Counted from the stretch's first letter, positions 45,415-54,278 are shown. The stretch is 64,000 nt of DNA from Tatumella citrea (GCF_002163585.1 NZ_CP015579.1:434001-498000), one strand, 5' to 3'. The notes: generated from the letters alone by a model not told the origin. A program made the numbers and translations.

Positions 45415-46292
45415 CATCCGGCTACATCGCAATTGACTGGGGATCAACAAACCTGAGGGCCTGGTGGTATCAGGCGGGTGAGTGCCGTGACCGTAGAACT
45501 TCTTCGGAGGGTATTACCCGGCTAGGTGGAAAATCCCCGGCAGCGGTGTTAGCCGGGATCACTGCTGGCTGGCCTGAGAACATCCGCGTGTTGATGGCCG
45601 GGATGGTAGGCAGTACTGCCGGATGGAAAGTTGCGCCTTATTTACCCTGTCCGGTGCGTTTTAGTGAGATAGGAAGTCAGTTAACCGATGTATTACCTGG
45701 CATCTCAATTATCCCCGGTCTCAGTATTCGTCGATCAGATAATGACAACGTTATGAGGGGGGAGGAAACCCAACTGTTAGGAGCAAGACAACTGGCCGCC
45801 GCGCCTTTGTTTATTTTACCTGGTACCCACTGTAAATGGGTGCAGGCTGATAATGAGCAAATCTATGACTTTCGGACAGTGATGACAGGTGAATTACATC
45901 ATTTGTTAATCAATTCCTCGCTGATTGGGGCTGGGCTGCCCGAACAGAGACAATCTCCGACGGTTTTTGAGCAGGGTACAGAGATTGGCCTGGCGACTGA
46001 GGCACCACTGGTCAGATTGTTTGAAGTTCGCGCTGCACATGTACTCGGTGATCTACCACGAGAGGATGTCAGTGAATATCTTTCGGGTCTGCTGATTGGT
46101 CACGAAGTGGCCAGTATGATCCGGCAATGGCAGCCAGATCACCGGCAGCCAGTTACGATTGTCGCCAGTCATTCTCTGGCCAGCCGCTATCAGAAAGTGC
46201 TCAACATTCTCGGATTTAAGGCGCAGATACTGGAAGGCGACAGCGCATTTCAGGCAGGTATAAGGAGTATCGCAGATGCAGTGGCCGACTAA
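45411..46292 (+). CDS. dgoK: 2-dehydro-3-deoxygalactonokinase DgoK
   Basis: A 293-residue kinase that phosphorylates 2-keto-3-deoxygalactonate. The ASKHA-type N-terminal phosphate loop IAIDWGSTNLRAWW is at residues 5-19, and the conserved LMAGMVGS, PGTHCKWV and MTGELHHLL segments match DgoK. Its start overlaps dgoR by four bases and its end overlaps dgoA by 17. Confidence 0.93.
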   Translation: MTSGYIAIDWGSTNLRAWWYQAGECRDRRTSSEGITRLGGKSPAAVLAGITAGWPENIRVLMAGMVGSTAGWKVAPYLPCPVRFSEIGSQLTDVLPGISIIPGLSIRRSDNDNVMRGEETQLLGARQLAAAPLFILPGTHCKWVQADNEQIYDFRTVMTGELHHLLINSSLIGAGLPEQRQSPTVFEQGTEIGLATEAPLVRLFEVRAAHVLGDLPREDVSEYLSGLLIGHEVASMIRQWQPDHRQPVTIVASHSLASRYQKVLNILGFKAQILEGDSAFQAGIRSIADAVAD

Positions 46293-46893
46293 ACTTCCCC
46301 TTATTGCTATTCTGCGTGGGATTACCCCACCAGAGGCCCCTCAGCATGTCGCGGCATTACTGGATGCCGGATTTGATGCTATTGAAGTCCCACTAAATTC
46401 ACCGCAGTGGCAGGAAACATTGCCTGTTCTGGTCAAAAAATTTGGCGATCAGGCAATGATTGGCGCCGGAACCGTGCTCAATCCGGAACAGCTGGAATTA
46501 CTGGCGGAAATAGGTTGCCGGTTGATTGTGACGCCGAATACTGACCCTGCGATCATCCGGCAGTCTGTAAGACTGGGAATGACTGTCTGTCCCGGATGTG
46601 CGACTGCAACTGAGGCTTTCTCTGCACTGAACGCCGGCGCAAAAGCGTTGAAAATCTTTCCATCTTCAGCATTCGGTCCGGATTATATCCGGGCTCTGAA
46701 AGCTGTTTTACCGCCAACGGTACCACTGTTTGCTGTCGGCGGCGTCACACCGGAAAATCTGGGGTCATGGCTGTCAGCAGGCTGTTTTGGCGCAGGGTTA
46801 GGTAGCGATTTGTACCGTGCCGGACAATCTGTTAGCCATACTGAACGGCAAGCTAGGGCATTTGCAGCAGCATACAAAGAGGCAATGACATGA
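46276..46893 (+). CDS. dgoA: 2-dehydro-3-deoxy-6-phosphogalactonate aldolase DgoA
   Basis: A 205-residue class I aldolase of the KDPG aldolase family splitting 2-keto-3-deoxy-6-phosphogalactonate to pyruvate and glyceraldehyde 3-phosphate. The catalytic Glu is in [11 protein letters not shown], the Schiff-base Lys in [11 protein letters not shown] near residue 125, and GAGTVL and [11 protein letters not shown] match. The ATG lies inside the end of dgoK, with AAGGAG upstream. Overlaps dgoD by four bases. Confidence 0.93.
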   Translation: MQWPTKLPLIAILRGITPPEAPQHVAALLDAGFDAIEVPLNSPQWQETLPVLVKKFGDQAMIGAGTVLNPEQLELLAEIGCRLIVTPNTDPAIIRQSVRLGMTVCPGCATATEAFSALNAGAKALKIFPSSAFGPDYIRALKAVLPPTVPLFAVGGVTPENLGSWLSAGCFGAGLGSDLYRAGQSVSHTERQARAFAAAYKEAMT

Positions 46894-48038
46894 AAATTAC
46901 GAAATTAACTACTTACCGCTTACCCCCGCGCTGGATGTTTTTAAAAATAGAAACGGATGAAGGGATCTGTGGCTGGGGAGAGCCGGTTATTGAAGGCAGA
47001 GCTAAGACTGTTGAAGCTGCAGTGCACGAGTTCGGTGAATTATTAATAGGCCAGGATCCGGCAAAAATTAACGATTTATGGCAGGTCATGTACCGCGGTG
47101 GCTTTTATCGTGGCGGCGCAATTCTAATGAGTGCCATTGCCGGCATTGATCAGGCTCTGTGGGATATTAAAGGCAAAGTACTGAATGCCCCGGTCTGGCA
47201 GCTGCTGGGTGGCCAGGTTCGGGATACTATTAAGGCCTATAGTTGGGTGGGCGGCGACCGGCCTGCGGAAGTTATTCAGGGCATACGGACTTTGAAAGAG
47301 ATTGGTTTTGATACTTTTAAATTAAATGGTTGTGAAGAGCTCGGAATCATAGATAGTGCCCGTAAAGTGGATGCGGCAGTAAATACCGTGGCGCAAATCC
47401 GGGAAGCGTTTGGGAAGGATATTGAATTCGGATTAGATTTTCATGGCAGGGTCAGTGCACCGATGGCCAGAGTATTAATTAAGGAGCTGGAACCCTATCG
47501 ACCATTATTTATTGAAGAACCAGTTCTGGCAGAACAGGCTGAATACTATCCGCGTCTGGCTGAGTTAACTTCTATTCCCATCGCTGCCGGGGAACGGATG
47601 TATTCGAGATTTGAATTTAAGCGCGTATTGGATGCAGGTGGTTTGGGAATACTTCAGCCAGATTTATCGCATGCCGGGGGAATTACCGAGTGTTATAAAA
47701 TTGCCGCAATGGCTGAAAGTTATGATGTCGCGCTGGCTCCACATTGCCCACTCGGGCCGATTGCTCTGGCAGCTTGTCTGCATATCGATTTTGTTTCCCG
47801 GAATGCTGTATTCCAGGAGCAGAGTATGGGCATACATTATAATAAAGGGGCTGAGTTGCTTGACTTTGTTATTAATAAACAAGATTTTGAGATGCATGGA
47901 GGTTTTTTCCGGCCACTAACCCGTCCGGGGCTTGGGGTGGAAATTGATGAAGAACAAGTGATTGCCCGTAGCCGGCAGGTACCTGACTGGCATAACCCCG
48001 TCTGGCGCTTAGCAGATGGTACTGTTGCTGAGTGGTAA
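46890..48038 (+). CDS. dgoD: D-galactonate dehydratase DgoD
   Basis: A 382-residue enolase-superfamily dehydratase turning D-galactonate into 2-keto-3-deoxygalactonate. Motifs of the galactonate dehydratase family are visible: [15 protein letters not shown] at the start, YRGGFYRGG, metal ligands in LDFHGR, IEEPV and AGERMYSR, and the catalytic His in [10 protein letters not shown]. Base composition is a little more AT-rich than in its neighbours. It overlaps dgoA (ATGA). Confidence 0.94.
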   Translation: MKITKLTTYRLPPRWMFLKIETDEGICGWGEPVIEGRAKTVEAAVHEFGELLIGQDPAKINDLWQVMYRGGFYRGGAILMSAIAGIDQALWDIKGKVLNAPVWQLLGGQVRDTIKAYSWVGGDRPAEVIQGIRTLKEIGFDTFKLNGCEELGIIDSARKVDAAVNTVAQIREAFGKDIEFGLDFHGRVSAPMARVLIKELEPYRPLFIEEPVLAEQAEYYPRLAELTSIPIAAGERMYSRFEFKRVLDAGGLGILQPDLSHAGGITECYKIAAMAESYDVALAPHCPLGPIALAACLHIDFVSRNAVFQEQSMGIHYNKGAELLDFVINKQDFEMHGGFFRPLTRPGLGVEIDEEQVIARSRQVPDWHNPVWRLADGTVAEW

Positions 48039-48132
48039 ACCACCGATAATTATTTAATTCCGTATTTTAATAATAAAACGGTTTAGCTGCCGGGGATGCC
48101 TGTCGCTGTTAAACCACATAGAGAGGTTATTT

Positions 48133-49449
48133 ATGAATGCCGATCTGTACTCTTCTACATTGAAACAATTAAATATAAAAATAATTCCTTTTATTATTAT
48201 CTGCTATTTTGTTGCCAATCTTGATAAGACGAATATCTCGATTGCTGCATTGCAAATGAATGCAGATCTCGGGCTGACAGCAAGCATGTATGGGCTCGGT
48301 GTAGGAATGTTTTATATATCCTATATTATTTTTGAAATTCCGAGCAACGTTATCATGACCCGTGTCGGGGCACGTCGATGGATCGCCAGAATTATGATCA
48401 GCTGGGGAATCGTCAGTGCCTGCATGGCGTTGGTGAATACACCGACACAGCTATATGTCATGCGTTTTTTACTGGGCATGGCTGAAGCCGGATTTGCGCC
48501 GGGAATTATCTATTATATATCCTGCTGGTTTCCAAAGAGTAACCGGGCCCGGGCAATGTCGTTCTTCTACATGGGTTCTGTTATGGCTTCGGTTATAGGA
48601 CTGCCGGTTTCTGGTGCAATACTGAATATGCATGGGATCAGTGGTGTGTCAGGATGGCGCTGGCTGTTTTTGCTGGAAGGCATTCCTGCGGTTGTATTAG
48701 GTGTTATGGTGTTATTTCGGTTACCGGACTCGCCATCACATGCGGTATGGCTGAATCCTCAACAGAAGAACTGGCTTAATAATCAACTGGCAAGGGATAA
48801 CGCCACTGTCGAAATTTCCCGCCATCATAGCTGGTTAAGTGCCCTGAAAAATAAAACTGTTTTGCTACTCAGCCTGGTCTGGTTTCTTCAGGCATTTGGA
48901 TCAATTGGCATTACTCTGTTTATGCCGTTGATTATCAAAAGCATGCTCAGTGATCAGAGCAATTTAGTCATCAGCTTGTTCTCTGCTGTTCCGTTTCTGT
49001 GTGCTTGTTTATTTATGTACCTGAACGGCAGGCATTCGGATGTTACTAAAGAACGATCTCTTCATCTCGGATTACCGCTAATTTTGTCAGGACTGGCGCT
49101 GGGTATTGCTATCTACAGCAGTAACCTGTGGCTGGCATGGATGCTATTGGTGTTATGTGTCGGCTTTAATTTTGCCCTGACCCCGGTTTTCTGGGCGGTA
49201 ACAACCGAGAAACTTGCCGGAGTCGCTGCAGCCGCCTCTATTGCATTCATAAATACCATTGCTAATTTTGTCGGGCTTGGATTGCCGCCGGTGCTGGGAA
49301 AAATAAAAGATGCTACTAACAGTTATCACTACGGGCTGTTGATTGTTGACATCGCATTAGTTATTGGCGGTGTGGTGGGGATTCTGGTTTCCCGACCAGT
49401 CAGGGATATTCCTCAGGACATTAAAGACAACGCTTCCCGTAGTTCATAA
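48133..49449 (+). CDS. MFS transporter, ACS family (RhmT-like)
   Basis: A 438-residue 12-helix carrier of the anion:cation symporter family. The start IIPFIIICYFVANLDKTNISIAALQMN and the segment ARRWIARIMISWGIVSACMAL, then MAEAGFAPGIIYYISCWFP, resemble the RhmT/phthalate-permease group rather than E. coli DgoT. By position it should import D-galactonate, so the DgoT slot seems filled by another ACS lineage. GAGAGG precedes the start, 94 bases behind dgoD. Confidence 0.88.
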   Translation: MNADLYSSTLKQLNIKIIPFIIICYFVANLDKTNISIAALQMNADLGLTASMYGLGVGMFYISYIIFEIPSNVIMTRVGARRWIARIMISWGIVSACMALVNTPTQLYVMRFLLGMAEAGFAPGIIYYISCWFPKSNRARAMSFFYMGSVMASVIGLPVSGAILNMHGISGVSGWRWLFLLEGIPAVVLGVMVLFRLPDSPSHAVWLNPQQKNWLNNQLARDNATVEISRHHSWLSALKNKTVLLLSLVWFLQAFGSIGITLFMPLIIKSMLSDQSNLVISLFSAVPFLCACLFMYLNGRHSDVTKERSLHLGLPLILSGLALGIAIYSSNLWLAWMLLVLCVGFNFALTPVFWAVTTEKLAGVAAAASIAFINTIANFVGLGLPPVLGKIKDATNSYHYGLLIVDIALVIGGVVGILVSRPVRDIPQDIKDNASRSS

Positions 49450-49461
49450 CAGAGGATACTT

Positions 49462-50394
49462 TTGAAAATGAAGCTGTTAAAACAAGCCGGGCTTCCTGAC
49501 AGACTGACTGCCGAGCTGCACGATGCGTATGACATGTGCGATTACGGGACAATGAGCGAGTCTGAACTGGCGGCAGTGGCTCCGATAATTGACGTAATGG
49601 TCACCAATGGTGAAGCGGTGGTCACGGCAGAGTTAATCTCTCAATTTCCTGCGCTGAAACTGATTGTAGTTTTTGGGGTTGGCTATGATGGTGTTGATGT
49701 CAGTGCCGCGGCGTCCAGGGGAATTGCAGTGACTCATACTCCGGAAGTGCTGACAGATGACGTGGCCGATTTGGCGATAGGGCTGATGATAGCAACTTGC
49801 CGAAAGATAGTTGCGGCTCAGAAATTTATTGAGCGTGGGGGATGGCAGCAGGGAGGATTTCAGTGGACGAAAAAAGTCTCTGGTGCCCGTTTAGGCATTG
49901 TTGGTATGGGCAGAATTGGCCAGGCGATTGCCCGTCGGGCCACAGGATTTTCTATGGCTATCAGTTACTACGACCGTCGATCGCGCGAACTTGCTGGCTG
50001 GGATTTTCAGTCGGATATTTATGAACTTGCCCGTCAAAGCGACATTCTGGTGGTATGTATCCCGGGAGGGGAAGATACTCGCGGGCTTATTGATGCTCAG
50101 GTTCTTCGGGCTCTGGGGCCTGAAGGGGTATTAATTAATGTCGGCCGGGGCAGCGTGGTGGATGAAAACGCACTGACTGAAGCCATACAGCAGGAGTATA
50201 TTGCCGGGGCGGGATTAGATGTGTTTAGTGATGAGCCTGAAGTGCCAGAGTCTTTGCTGCAGCGGGACGATGTGGTGGTAACGCCGCATATGGCCAGTGC
50301 TACCTGGCAAACACGCGCTGAGATGTCACGGCTGGTTATGGAAAATATTCGGGCATGGCAGCAGGGATTGCCGTTAGTTACCCCGGTCCGATAA
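49462..50394 (+). CDS. D-2-hydroxyacid dehydrogenase (GhrB/hydroxypyruvate reductase-like)
   Basis: A 310-residue NAD(P)-dependent 2-hydroxyacid dehydrogenase. The Rossmann motif GMGRIGQAIARR is near residue 150, and the catalytic Arg, Glu and His are in NVGRGSVVDE, DEPEVPE and TPHMASATW. AGAGGA lies five bases before TTG 49462 and eleven before ATG 49468, so a TTG start is favoured; the ATG would shorten it by two residues. It is twelve bases behind the ACS carrier and is the last gene of the extended dgo operon. E. coli dgo lacks such a gene; it may act on a 2-keto acid side product. Confidence 0.88.
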   Translation: MKMKLLKQAGLPDRLTAELHDAYDMCDYGTMSESELAAVAPIIDVMVTNGEAVVTAELISQFPALKLIVVFGVGYDGVDVSAAASRGIAVTHTPEVLTDDVADLAIGLMIATCRKIVAAQKFIERGGWQQGGFQWTKKVSGARLGIVGMGRIGQAIARRATGFSMAISYYDRRSRELAGWDFQSDIYELARQSDILVVCIPGGEDTRGLIDAQVLRALGPEGVLINVGRGSVVDENALTEAIQQEYIAGAGLDVFSDEPEVPESLLQRDDVVVTPHMASATWQTRAEMSRLVMENIRAWQQGLPLVTPVR

Positions 50395-50412
50395 ACACAG
50401 TTTGAAGTTGGC

Positions 50413-50433
50413 AAAAAAATGGGCTGAATCGGC
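50413..50433 (+). terminator. dgo operon terminator, left part, split by the IS element
   Basis: AAAAATGGGC (50415-50424) was one arm of a hairpin whose other arm GCCCATTTTT is now at 51859-51868. Joining the flanks with one copy of the 12-base duplication restores a stem with a T-run, that is, an intact intrinsic terminator 20 bases behind the dehydrogenase stop. Confidence 0.8.
50422..50433. repeat. IS target-site duplication, left copy
   Basis: GGCTGAATCGGC directly precedes the left end of the element and recurs at 51849-51860 directly after the right end. Twelve bases fits the 11-13 base duplications of IS4. Confidence 0.93.
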
Positions 50434-50434
50434 T

Positions 50435-50463
50435 AATGCCGGTCACTTAAGGTGACCGGCATT
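50435..50463 (+). terminator. Outward-guarding hairpin at the IS left end
   Basis: AATGCCGGTCAC and GTGACCGGCATT pair perfectly over 12 bases around TTAAG and are followed by GTTTTTA on the plus strand. The stem includes the terminal inverted repeat and the transposase stop. It should stop plus-strand transcripts entering from the dgo operon. Confidence 0.75.
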
Positions 50464-51765
50464 GTTTTTAAAGGGATATTTCGACCTTTTCTCCCTCACT
50501 TCTCTCACATATTCCCGTTCTCGTCGTGGTGGCAGTTTCAGCATCCCGGCATTACTGTAAAAGTGTTTAAGGTGACCCGGGATGGCTCCCGGTGAAGCCC
50601 ACGGCAGACCGATCAGTAGCCGTAATATCTCTGATACTGCACCGCTGAAGCTCAACTGGTAAGGCAGGTAATTTCCTTTCAGGCTGAACGCCATTTTAAT
50701 CATCTGGTAACGCACCAGGTTATACGTCAGCAGTATTCCCCATAGCTCCTGCTTCACCAGATCGGGCAACCGGCTTCTCAGCGTCCAGCGGTTTCCCAGT
50801 AAAAACTGCTTTGCCTCACGATATCCCAGCTCGATTTCCCAGCGATGCTTATAAAGTTCTGCCACGTCAGTCGCCGGATAACGCATCGCATCTGTCATGG
50901 AAGTGACTACCTGCCGTTCCGTCCCGTTCACTTTCCGCCTGATTAGCCTCACTATGAGTTCTTCCGGCAGGCCTTTCCATTGCTTTCTGGCCTGAGGCGT
51001 GGTTTTCAGTCGTATCAGTTCGTCCTGCCTGCCGAGCTTTCGTACCACTTCATACTGAGTGTTCTTTTTCAGCGGCGTTAGCCAGTGGCGATTTTCACCT
51101 GCATTATGCCAGTCATGTAACAACCCTAAAGAGTAAAAGCCCTTATCAAACAGCGTAATACTGTTATCCGGTGCATTTTCTGCCAGCTGAGCGGCCAGCC
51201 GCATTTCGTTGATATCGTAGCGACCTGACACACTTGCACGCAGCAGATGGCTGCTGAGTTCCATCAGACACACCATACGAACCTGAGGATAACCGCGTTC
51301 ACCATGCTGATTAGATGCTTTGCCGAAGGCCTCTGCATTTTCAGGAGTGTCCTGGGTATGCCAGACAACGCCATCAACAGCATTAAGCGTCAACCCGTGC
51401 CAGAGAGGATGTCTGGCTTCTTCGTGCCAGTGTTGTTGAGTGAGATCAAACAGGACCCGGATGGCATCTTCGCCCAGTGTTTTTCGGCGGGCAATCACAG
51501 AGCTGGGTGCGGTAAATGACCGTCCGGTCCGGTCAACAATATCCATCAAATTCACGATATGGCTCATGGGCTTATTGTTGAATACGGCCATACCGATAAC
51601 CAGCCAGACCATCGACTCAAGGGGAAGTTTACGCTTACGCAGCGTGACGGTATCAGTGAGGGAAAACGCCTGTCGGATGAGGTCAGGAGAGAGCAGGTCA
51701 GAGAGGCTCTGTACTTCTTCGGGAGCAGTGAGATTAATAATGCCGAGAGCTTGCGAAAGTTCCAT
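50443..51765 (-). CDS. IS4-family transposase (DDE)
   Basis: A 440-residue transposase resembling E. coli IS4 (442). The DDE triad is visible: Asp in AVDGVVWHTQDTPEN near residue 128, Asp in ITLFDKGFYSLGLL near residue 206, and the YREK signature in HRWEIELGYREAKQFLLG near residue 320. The ATG has no Shine-Dalgarno; instead a hairpin at 51768-51801 sits directly before it, which would hide the start in read-through transcripts. No frameshift or stop is seen. Confidence 0.95.
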   Translation of the reverse strand: MELSQALGIINLTAPEEVQSLSDLLSPDLIRQAFSLTDTVTLRKRKLPLESMVWLVIGMAVFNNKPMSHIVNLMDIVDRTGRSFTAPSSVIARRKTLGEDAIRVLFDLTQQHWHEEARHPLWHGLTLNAVDGVVWHTQDTPENAEAFGKASNQHGERGYPQVRMVCLMELSSHLLRASVSGRYDINEMRLAAQLAENAPDNSITLFDKGFYSLGLLHDWHNAGENRHWLTPLKKNTQYEVVRKLGRQDELIRLKTTPQARKQWKGLPEELIVRLIRRKVNGTERQVVTSMTDAMRYPATDVAELYKHRWEIELGYREAKQFLLGNRWTLRSRLPDLVKQELWGILLTYNLVRYQMIKMAFSLKGNYLPYQLSFSGAVSEILRLLIGLPWASPGAIPGHLKHFYSNAGMLKLPPRREREYVREVREKRSKYPFKNNAGHLK

Positions 51766-51767
51766 TT

Positions 51768-51801
51768 AAAAAGGGTCCATGTCTGCACATGAACCCTTTT
51801 T
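51768..51801 (-). promoter_or_regulatory. Hairpin before the transposase start
   Basis: AAAAAGGGT-C-CATGT and ACATG-A-ACCCTTTTT pair over 14 bases with one mismatch around CTGC, ending three bases before the transposase ATG. In transcripts entering from outside, this would sequester the initiation region, as known for IS10 and IS50. Confidence 0.65.
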
Positions 51802-51848
51802 ACACCAACCACCGGATCGGTCAAATGATCCTTAAACGATCGGCATTA

Positions 51849-51860
51849 GGCTGAATCGGC
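51849..51860. repeat. IS target-site duplication, right copy
   Basis: Second copy of GGCTGAATCGGC, directly after the right terminal repeat. It is followed by CCATTTTTG, the other half of the split terminator. Confidence 0.93.
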
Positions 51861-51892
51861 CCATTTTTGTGTTTTCAGCAACGTTGCCGGAA

Positions 51893-52018
51893 TCAGAACA
51901 TATACTTCAGGCCCACTGCGCCCCGGGTATTGCTGTAGCCGTGGCCGCCCACCTGCCGGGAGACAGTAGTCCACAGATTCAGCCGGTTGCTGATTTTCGC
52001 TTCAACCCCGGCTGATTT
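51893..52018 (-). pseudogene. Autotransporter beta-barrel C-terminal remnant
   Basis: Minus-strand reading gives 41 codons before TGA, ending in TVSRQVGGHGYSNTRGAVGLKYMF. This is the closing strand of a type Va autotransporter barrel, with the aromatic C-terminal residue recognised by the Bam complex. A TAA interrupts the frame directly upstream, and the next gene is a levansucrase, so the passenger and most of the barrel have been deleted. The split terminator at its 3' side was probably shared with the dgo operon. Confidence 0.75.
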
Positions 52019-52126
52019 TTAGTTTACCGATGATATTTATGAGTGAGGTGATCAGGGGGAAGTTTCAACTGGCCGGTATTTCTGAGGGGAAGTGACGGCG
52101 CAGAGTCAACTACGCCGTTTTGTTGA

Positions 52127-53386
52127 TCAGCTTACTACTACATTCTCCATCGGTGGAATAAATCCGTAATCGAATTCTTTCACCATGAAGGTGCGATTAC
52201 CTTCTATCTTGATCTGCACTGTTGGCGCTTCAGTGCCGCCGATGCGATATTCACCCTCATAGTCACCGTTACTGGCTGGAACGGTGTCGATAAAAGAGGT
52301 CACCAGACCATTTGGCATCACACAATGTGAGTAGGTCTGCAAAGGCTGAGACGATGGATTGCCCAGCACCAGACCCGAGCCATTTAGCGGTTCATACGGC
52401 CCGAATAATGAATCACTGACAAAACCGTAAACACCATCGGGGCCAGTGAGATTATCGGCATAAGTTGATTTATGGCTGATGGTAAACAGGTAGTATTTAC
52501 CATCTTTAAATACAAAGTGTGGGCGTTCGGTCTGATCGTTGACACCCACCGCAGTGATGAGCGGCGGCAGCAGCTGCCAGTCATTACCCTCTTTGTCTTT
52601 CGCAGCAGCCAGACCAATACAGCCTGTCTGGTAGCGTGCCCCACCGACATCATCATAGCCCGGAGGAATATCACCCATATCGTCGCTGGTAATAACATGC
52701 GAACCACGATCTCCGGCCACGTTACCCTCAAATACCATATACAGATTACCGTCATTCGGGTCGATAAATGGGCTTGGGTCACGGAAACCCCAGTAAGCAT
52801 TTTGTTGCTCTGTCTGGTAATAAACACCATCGGCAGAGAATAATTCGATAACCTCATCAAATCCGGATAAGGTTACCCCCTCACTGTTGGCGGAGATTTT
52901 TCCTTTTACTTTGACAATAGTCGCGCCGGGAGTGACACAGGTGTAATACAGTTCAATATCGCCCTTTTCATTTAGCAGGATAGGTGTACCAGCCCACTCA
53001 CGGGTCGTAGGTGAAACACCTTCTGCCATCACCCGTCCGCCAAATGTCCAGTTAGTGCTGTCTTTTGAATACCAGTAGCAGATCCGTGCCCGCCCATGGC
53101 GATTATTCCAGTCGGTATAAATATCATAGTTACCTTCGGCATCCAGATATTCTGTTGGCAAACGATCTGCTGTCAGAGTAAAAATAACAGACCAGCCATT
53201 GACCGAGACAATATTACCATCATATTTACGTAGTGGCAGAGTATCCCAGATAAATACTTCATCGCTCATTACCGGAAAATCAATACTGACAACGGGTTGA
53301 GTCGTTGTAGGATCATCTGCTCTGACTTTCAGTGCATCAGCTCTGCTCCAGGCAGTTGTTTGAACTTTATCTTGTAAATTTTTCAT
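52127..53386 (-). CDS. lsc: Levansucrase (GH68), copy 1
   Basis: A 419-residue levansucrase that splits sucrose and builds beta-2,6-fructan (levan), releasing glucose. The catalytic triad is complete and in the same positions as in Erwinia Lsc: nucleophile Asp48 in FIWDTLP, stabiliser Asp203 in FRDPSPF, acid/base Glu287 in DQTERPHF. There is no signal peptide, as in other Gram-negative Lsc enzymes. It has four extra residues in [12 protein letters not shown] compared with copy 2, and is roughly 85% identical to it by eye. AGAGG precedes the ATG. A weak hairpin (52095-52118, ACGGCG/CGCCGT) follows the stop. Confidence 0.95.
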   Translation of the reverse strand: MKNLQDKVQTTAWSRADALKVRADDPTTTQPVVSIDFPVMSDEVFIWDTLPLRKYDGNIVSVNGWSVIFTLTADRLPTEYLDAEGNYDIYTDWNNRHGRARICYWYSKDSTNWTFGGRVMAEGVSPTTREWAGTPILLNEKGDIELYYTCVTPGATIVKVKGKISANSEGVTLSGFDEVIELFSADGVYYQTEQQNAYWGFRDPSPFIDPNDGNLYMVFEGNVAGDRGSHVITSDDMGDIPPGYDDVGGARYQTGCIGLAAAKDKEGNDWQLLPPLITAVGVNDQTERPHFVFKDGKYYLFTISHKSTYADNLTGPDGVYGFVSDSLFGPYEPLNGSGLVLGNPSSQPLQTYSHCVMPNGLVTSFIDTVPASNGDYEGEYRIGGTEAPTVQIKIEGNRTFMVKEFDYGFIPPMENVVVS

Positions 53387-53956
53387 TTTTAAAACCTCTG
53401 TTGTTAAGTGAGGTTGTATAAAAACATGGGGTGAAAATAAATAAAATCTCTCACTGATTTGTCAGTGTTCACACAACAAAGCGTATGAAAATTAATGATT
53501 TTTTGTTGTGTGGTCGTAGTGAGAAGTGAAAGTGATTGTCAGATATTTTATTATATGGATAACTGACCGGTTATTTAATTCAAAATAACCGGTAATTTAT
53601 TTTTAATATTGAGTAATGAGTATTCTTATTATAAATAGTTGGGGGGTGTTCTGTCTGTTATGTTTTTAATGATTGCTGGAGTGACTGCCGATAGCTATTA
53701 AGCTAACAACAAACAGCCTGGGGAGAATGAAGAGTATTGCATGGCAGAAAAGAGGAAACCACCGGACCGACGGTAATGTGATTCCCGACAGTCCGGCAGC
53801 GTTAGAAGTACAAAAAACACTCAGAAATGCCCTATAATATATAGGGTTAAATGGTGGTAACTCAATATCCCCCACAAGAATTTGTAACCAAAGATCAACA
53901 TATATGGCCTCCTCACCGGAGTTCACTACAGATGCCCAGGTATAAAGAGTCGGTAG
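53387..53956. other. AT-rich region between levansucrase 1 and the holin
   Basis: These 570 bases contain the promoter and dyad of levansucrase 1, a perfect hairpin ACCGGTTATTT / AAATAACCGGT at 53566-53593, and a small palindrome CCCTATA-ATA-TATAGGG at 53830-53846. A minus-strand frame at 53666-53926 is open but starts at GTG without a ribosome site and is not recognised. It is probably degraded phage DNA. Confidence 0.55.
53470..53512 (-). promoter_or_regulatory. Levansucrase 1 upstream dyad (Ogr-type activator site candidate)
   Basis: CACACAACAAA (53470-53480) and TTTGTTGTGTG (53502-53512) are perfect 11-base arms 21 bases apart, 84-126 bases before the start of levansucrase 1. On the coding strand the near arm continues as TTGTTGTGTG-N7-ACAAA (53458-53479), a pattern shared with levansucrase 2. 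A -10-like TATACA lies at 53415-53420, which would put the centre of the near element about 60 bases before transcription start. Confidence 0.7.
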
Positions 53957-54259
53957 TTATGAGATCCGTTTCATAATGATACGGTTAATCCAAAAACTAA
54001 TTTTTTTTACCCCCATAAATCCAATAAAACCACCTACCGAAACCGTCAGTTGACTGGATACGCCGAAATAACTCATCAGTGAGACTGATATAAAAGTAAG
54101 ACAGCCGCAAATTCCACCTTCAAGTATGGTTTCAATAATGTTTCTGCCTGAATAAATCATTCTTAATAATGCCATAAAGAAAGAGATGAATACTCCAAAA
54201 AAAACAGAATCTCCCCGTGTGGCAATTTTGACTGTATTTATAATGTTCTGGATATCCAT
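53957..54259 (-). CDS. Phage holin, lambda/HP1-type family
   Basis: A 100-residue protein with three hydrophobic segments (about residues 18-36, 48-66 and 70-92) and the family pattern FFMALLRMIYSGRNIIETILEGGICGCLTFISV split over the first two, then VGGFIGFMGVKKISFWINRI. This matches lambda-type (HP1) holins, inner-membrane proteins that open the way for endolysin or other proteins. AGGA precedes the ATG by eight bases. It lies 50 bases behind levansucrase 2 on the same strand, with a short hairpin between. No endolysin or spanin is recognised nearby. Its intact frame in otherwise decayed phage DNA suggests selection. Confidence 0.78.
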   Translation of the reverse strand: MDIQNIINTVKIATRGDSVFFGVFISFFMALLRMIYSGRNIIETILEGGICGCLTFISVSLMSYFGVSSQLTVSVGGFIGFMGVKKISFWINRIIMKRIS

Positions 54260-54278
54260 AGTGAGTGTCCTGAGTAAA

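Larger units (their letters stand above)
50434..51848. mobile_element. IS4-family insertion sequence, intact
   Basis: A complete 1415-base element. Its ends TAATGCCGGTCACTTAAGG and (reverse complement of the right end) TAATGCCGATCGTTTAAGG match at 16 of 19 positions and equal the IS4 termini. One full-length transposase gene fills it, and perfect 12-base target duplications flank it. The size compares with 1426 bases for E. coli IS4. Everything needed for transposition appears intact, so the insertion may be recent. Confidence 0.95.

Noticed and set aside
53458..53479. Strict P2 Ogr site TGT-N12-ACA
   Set aside because: The levansucrase elements read TGT-N13-ACA, one base longer than the consensus I remember. 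They are therefore reported only as candidate activator sites.
53566..53593. Terminator for levansucrase or holin transcripts
   Set aside because: The perfect 11-base stem is followed by T-rich sequence only on the plus strand, where no gene lies. On the minus strand, the direction of these genes, no T-run follows.
53666..53926. 86-codon minus-strand frame behind the holin
   Set aside because: It starts at GTG without a ribosome site and has no recognisable domain. I looked for endolysin, spanin or Rz1 features in all minus-strand frames here and saw none. It may be decayed phage sequence.
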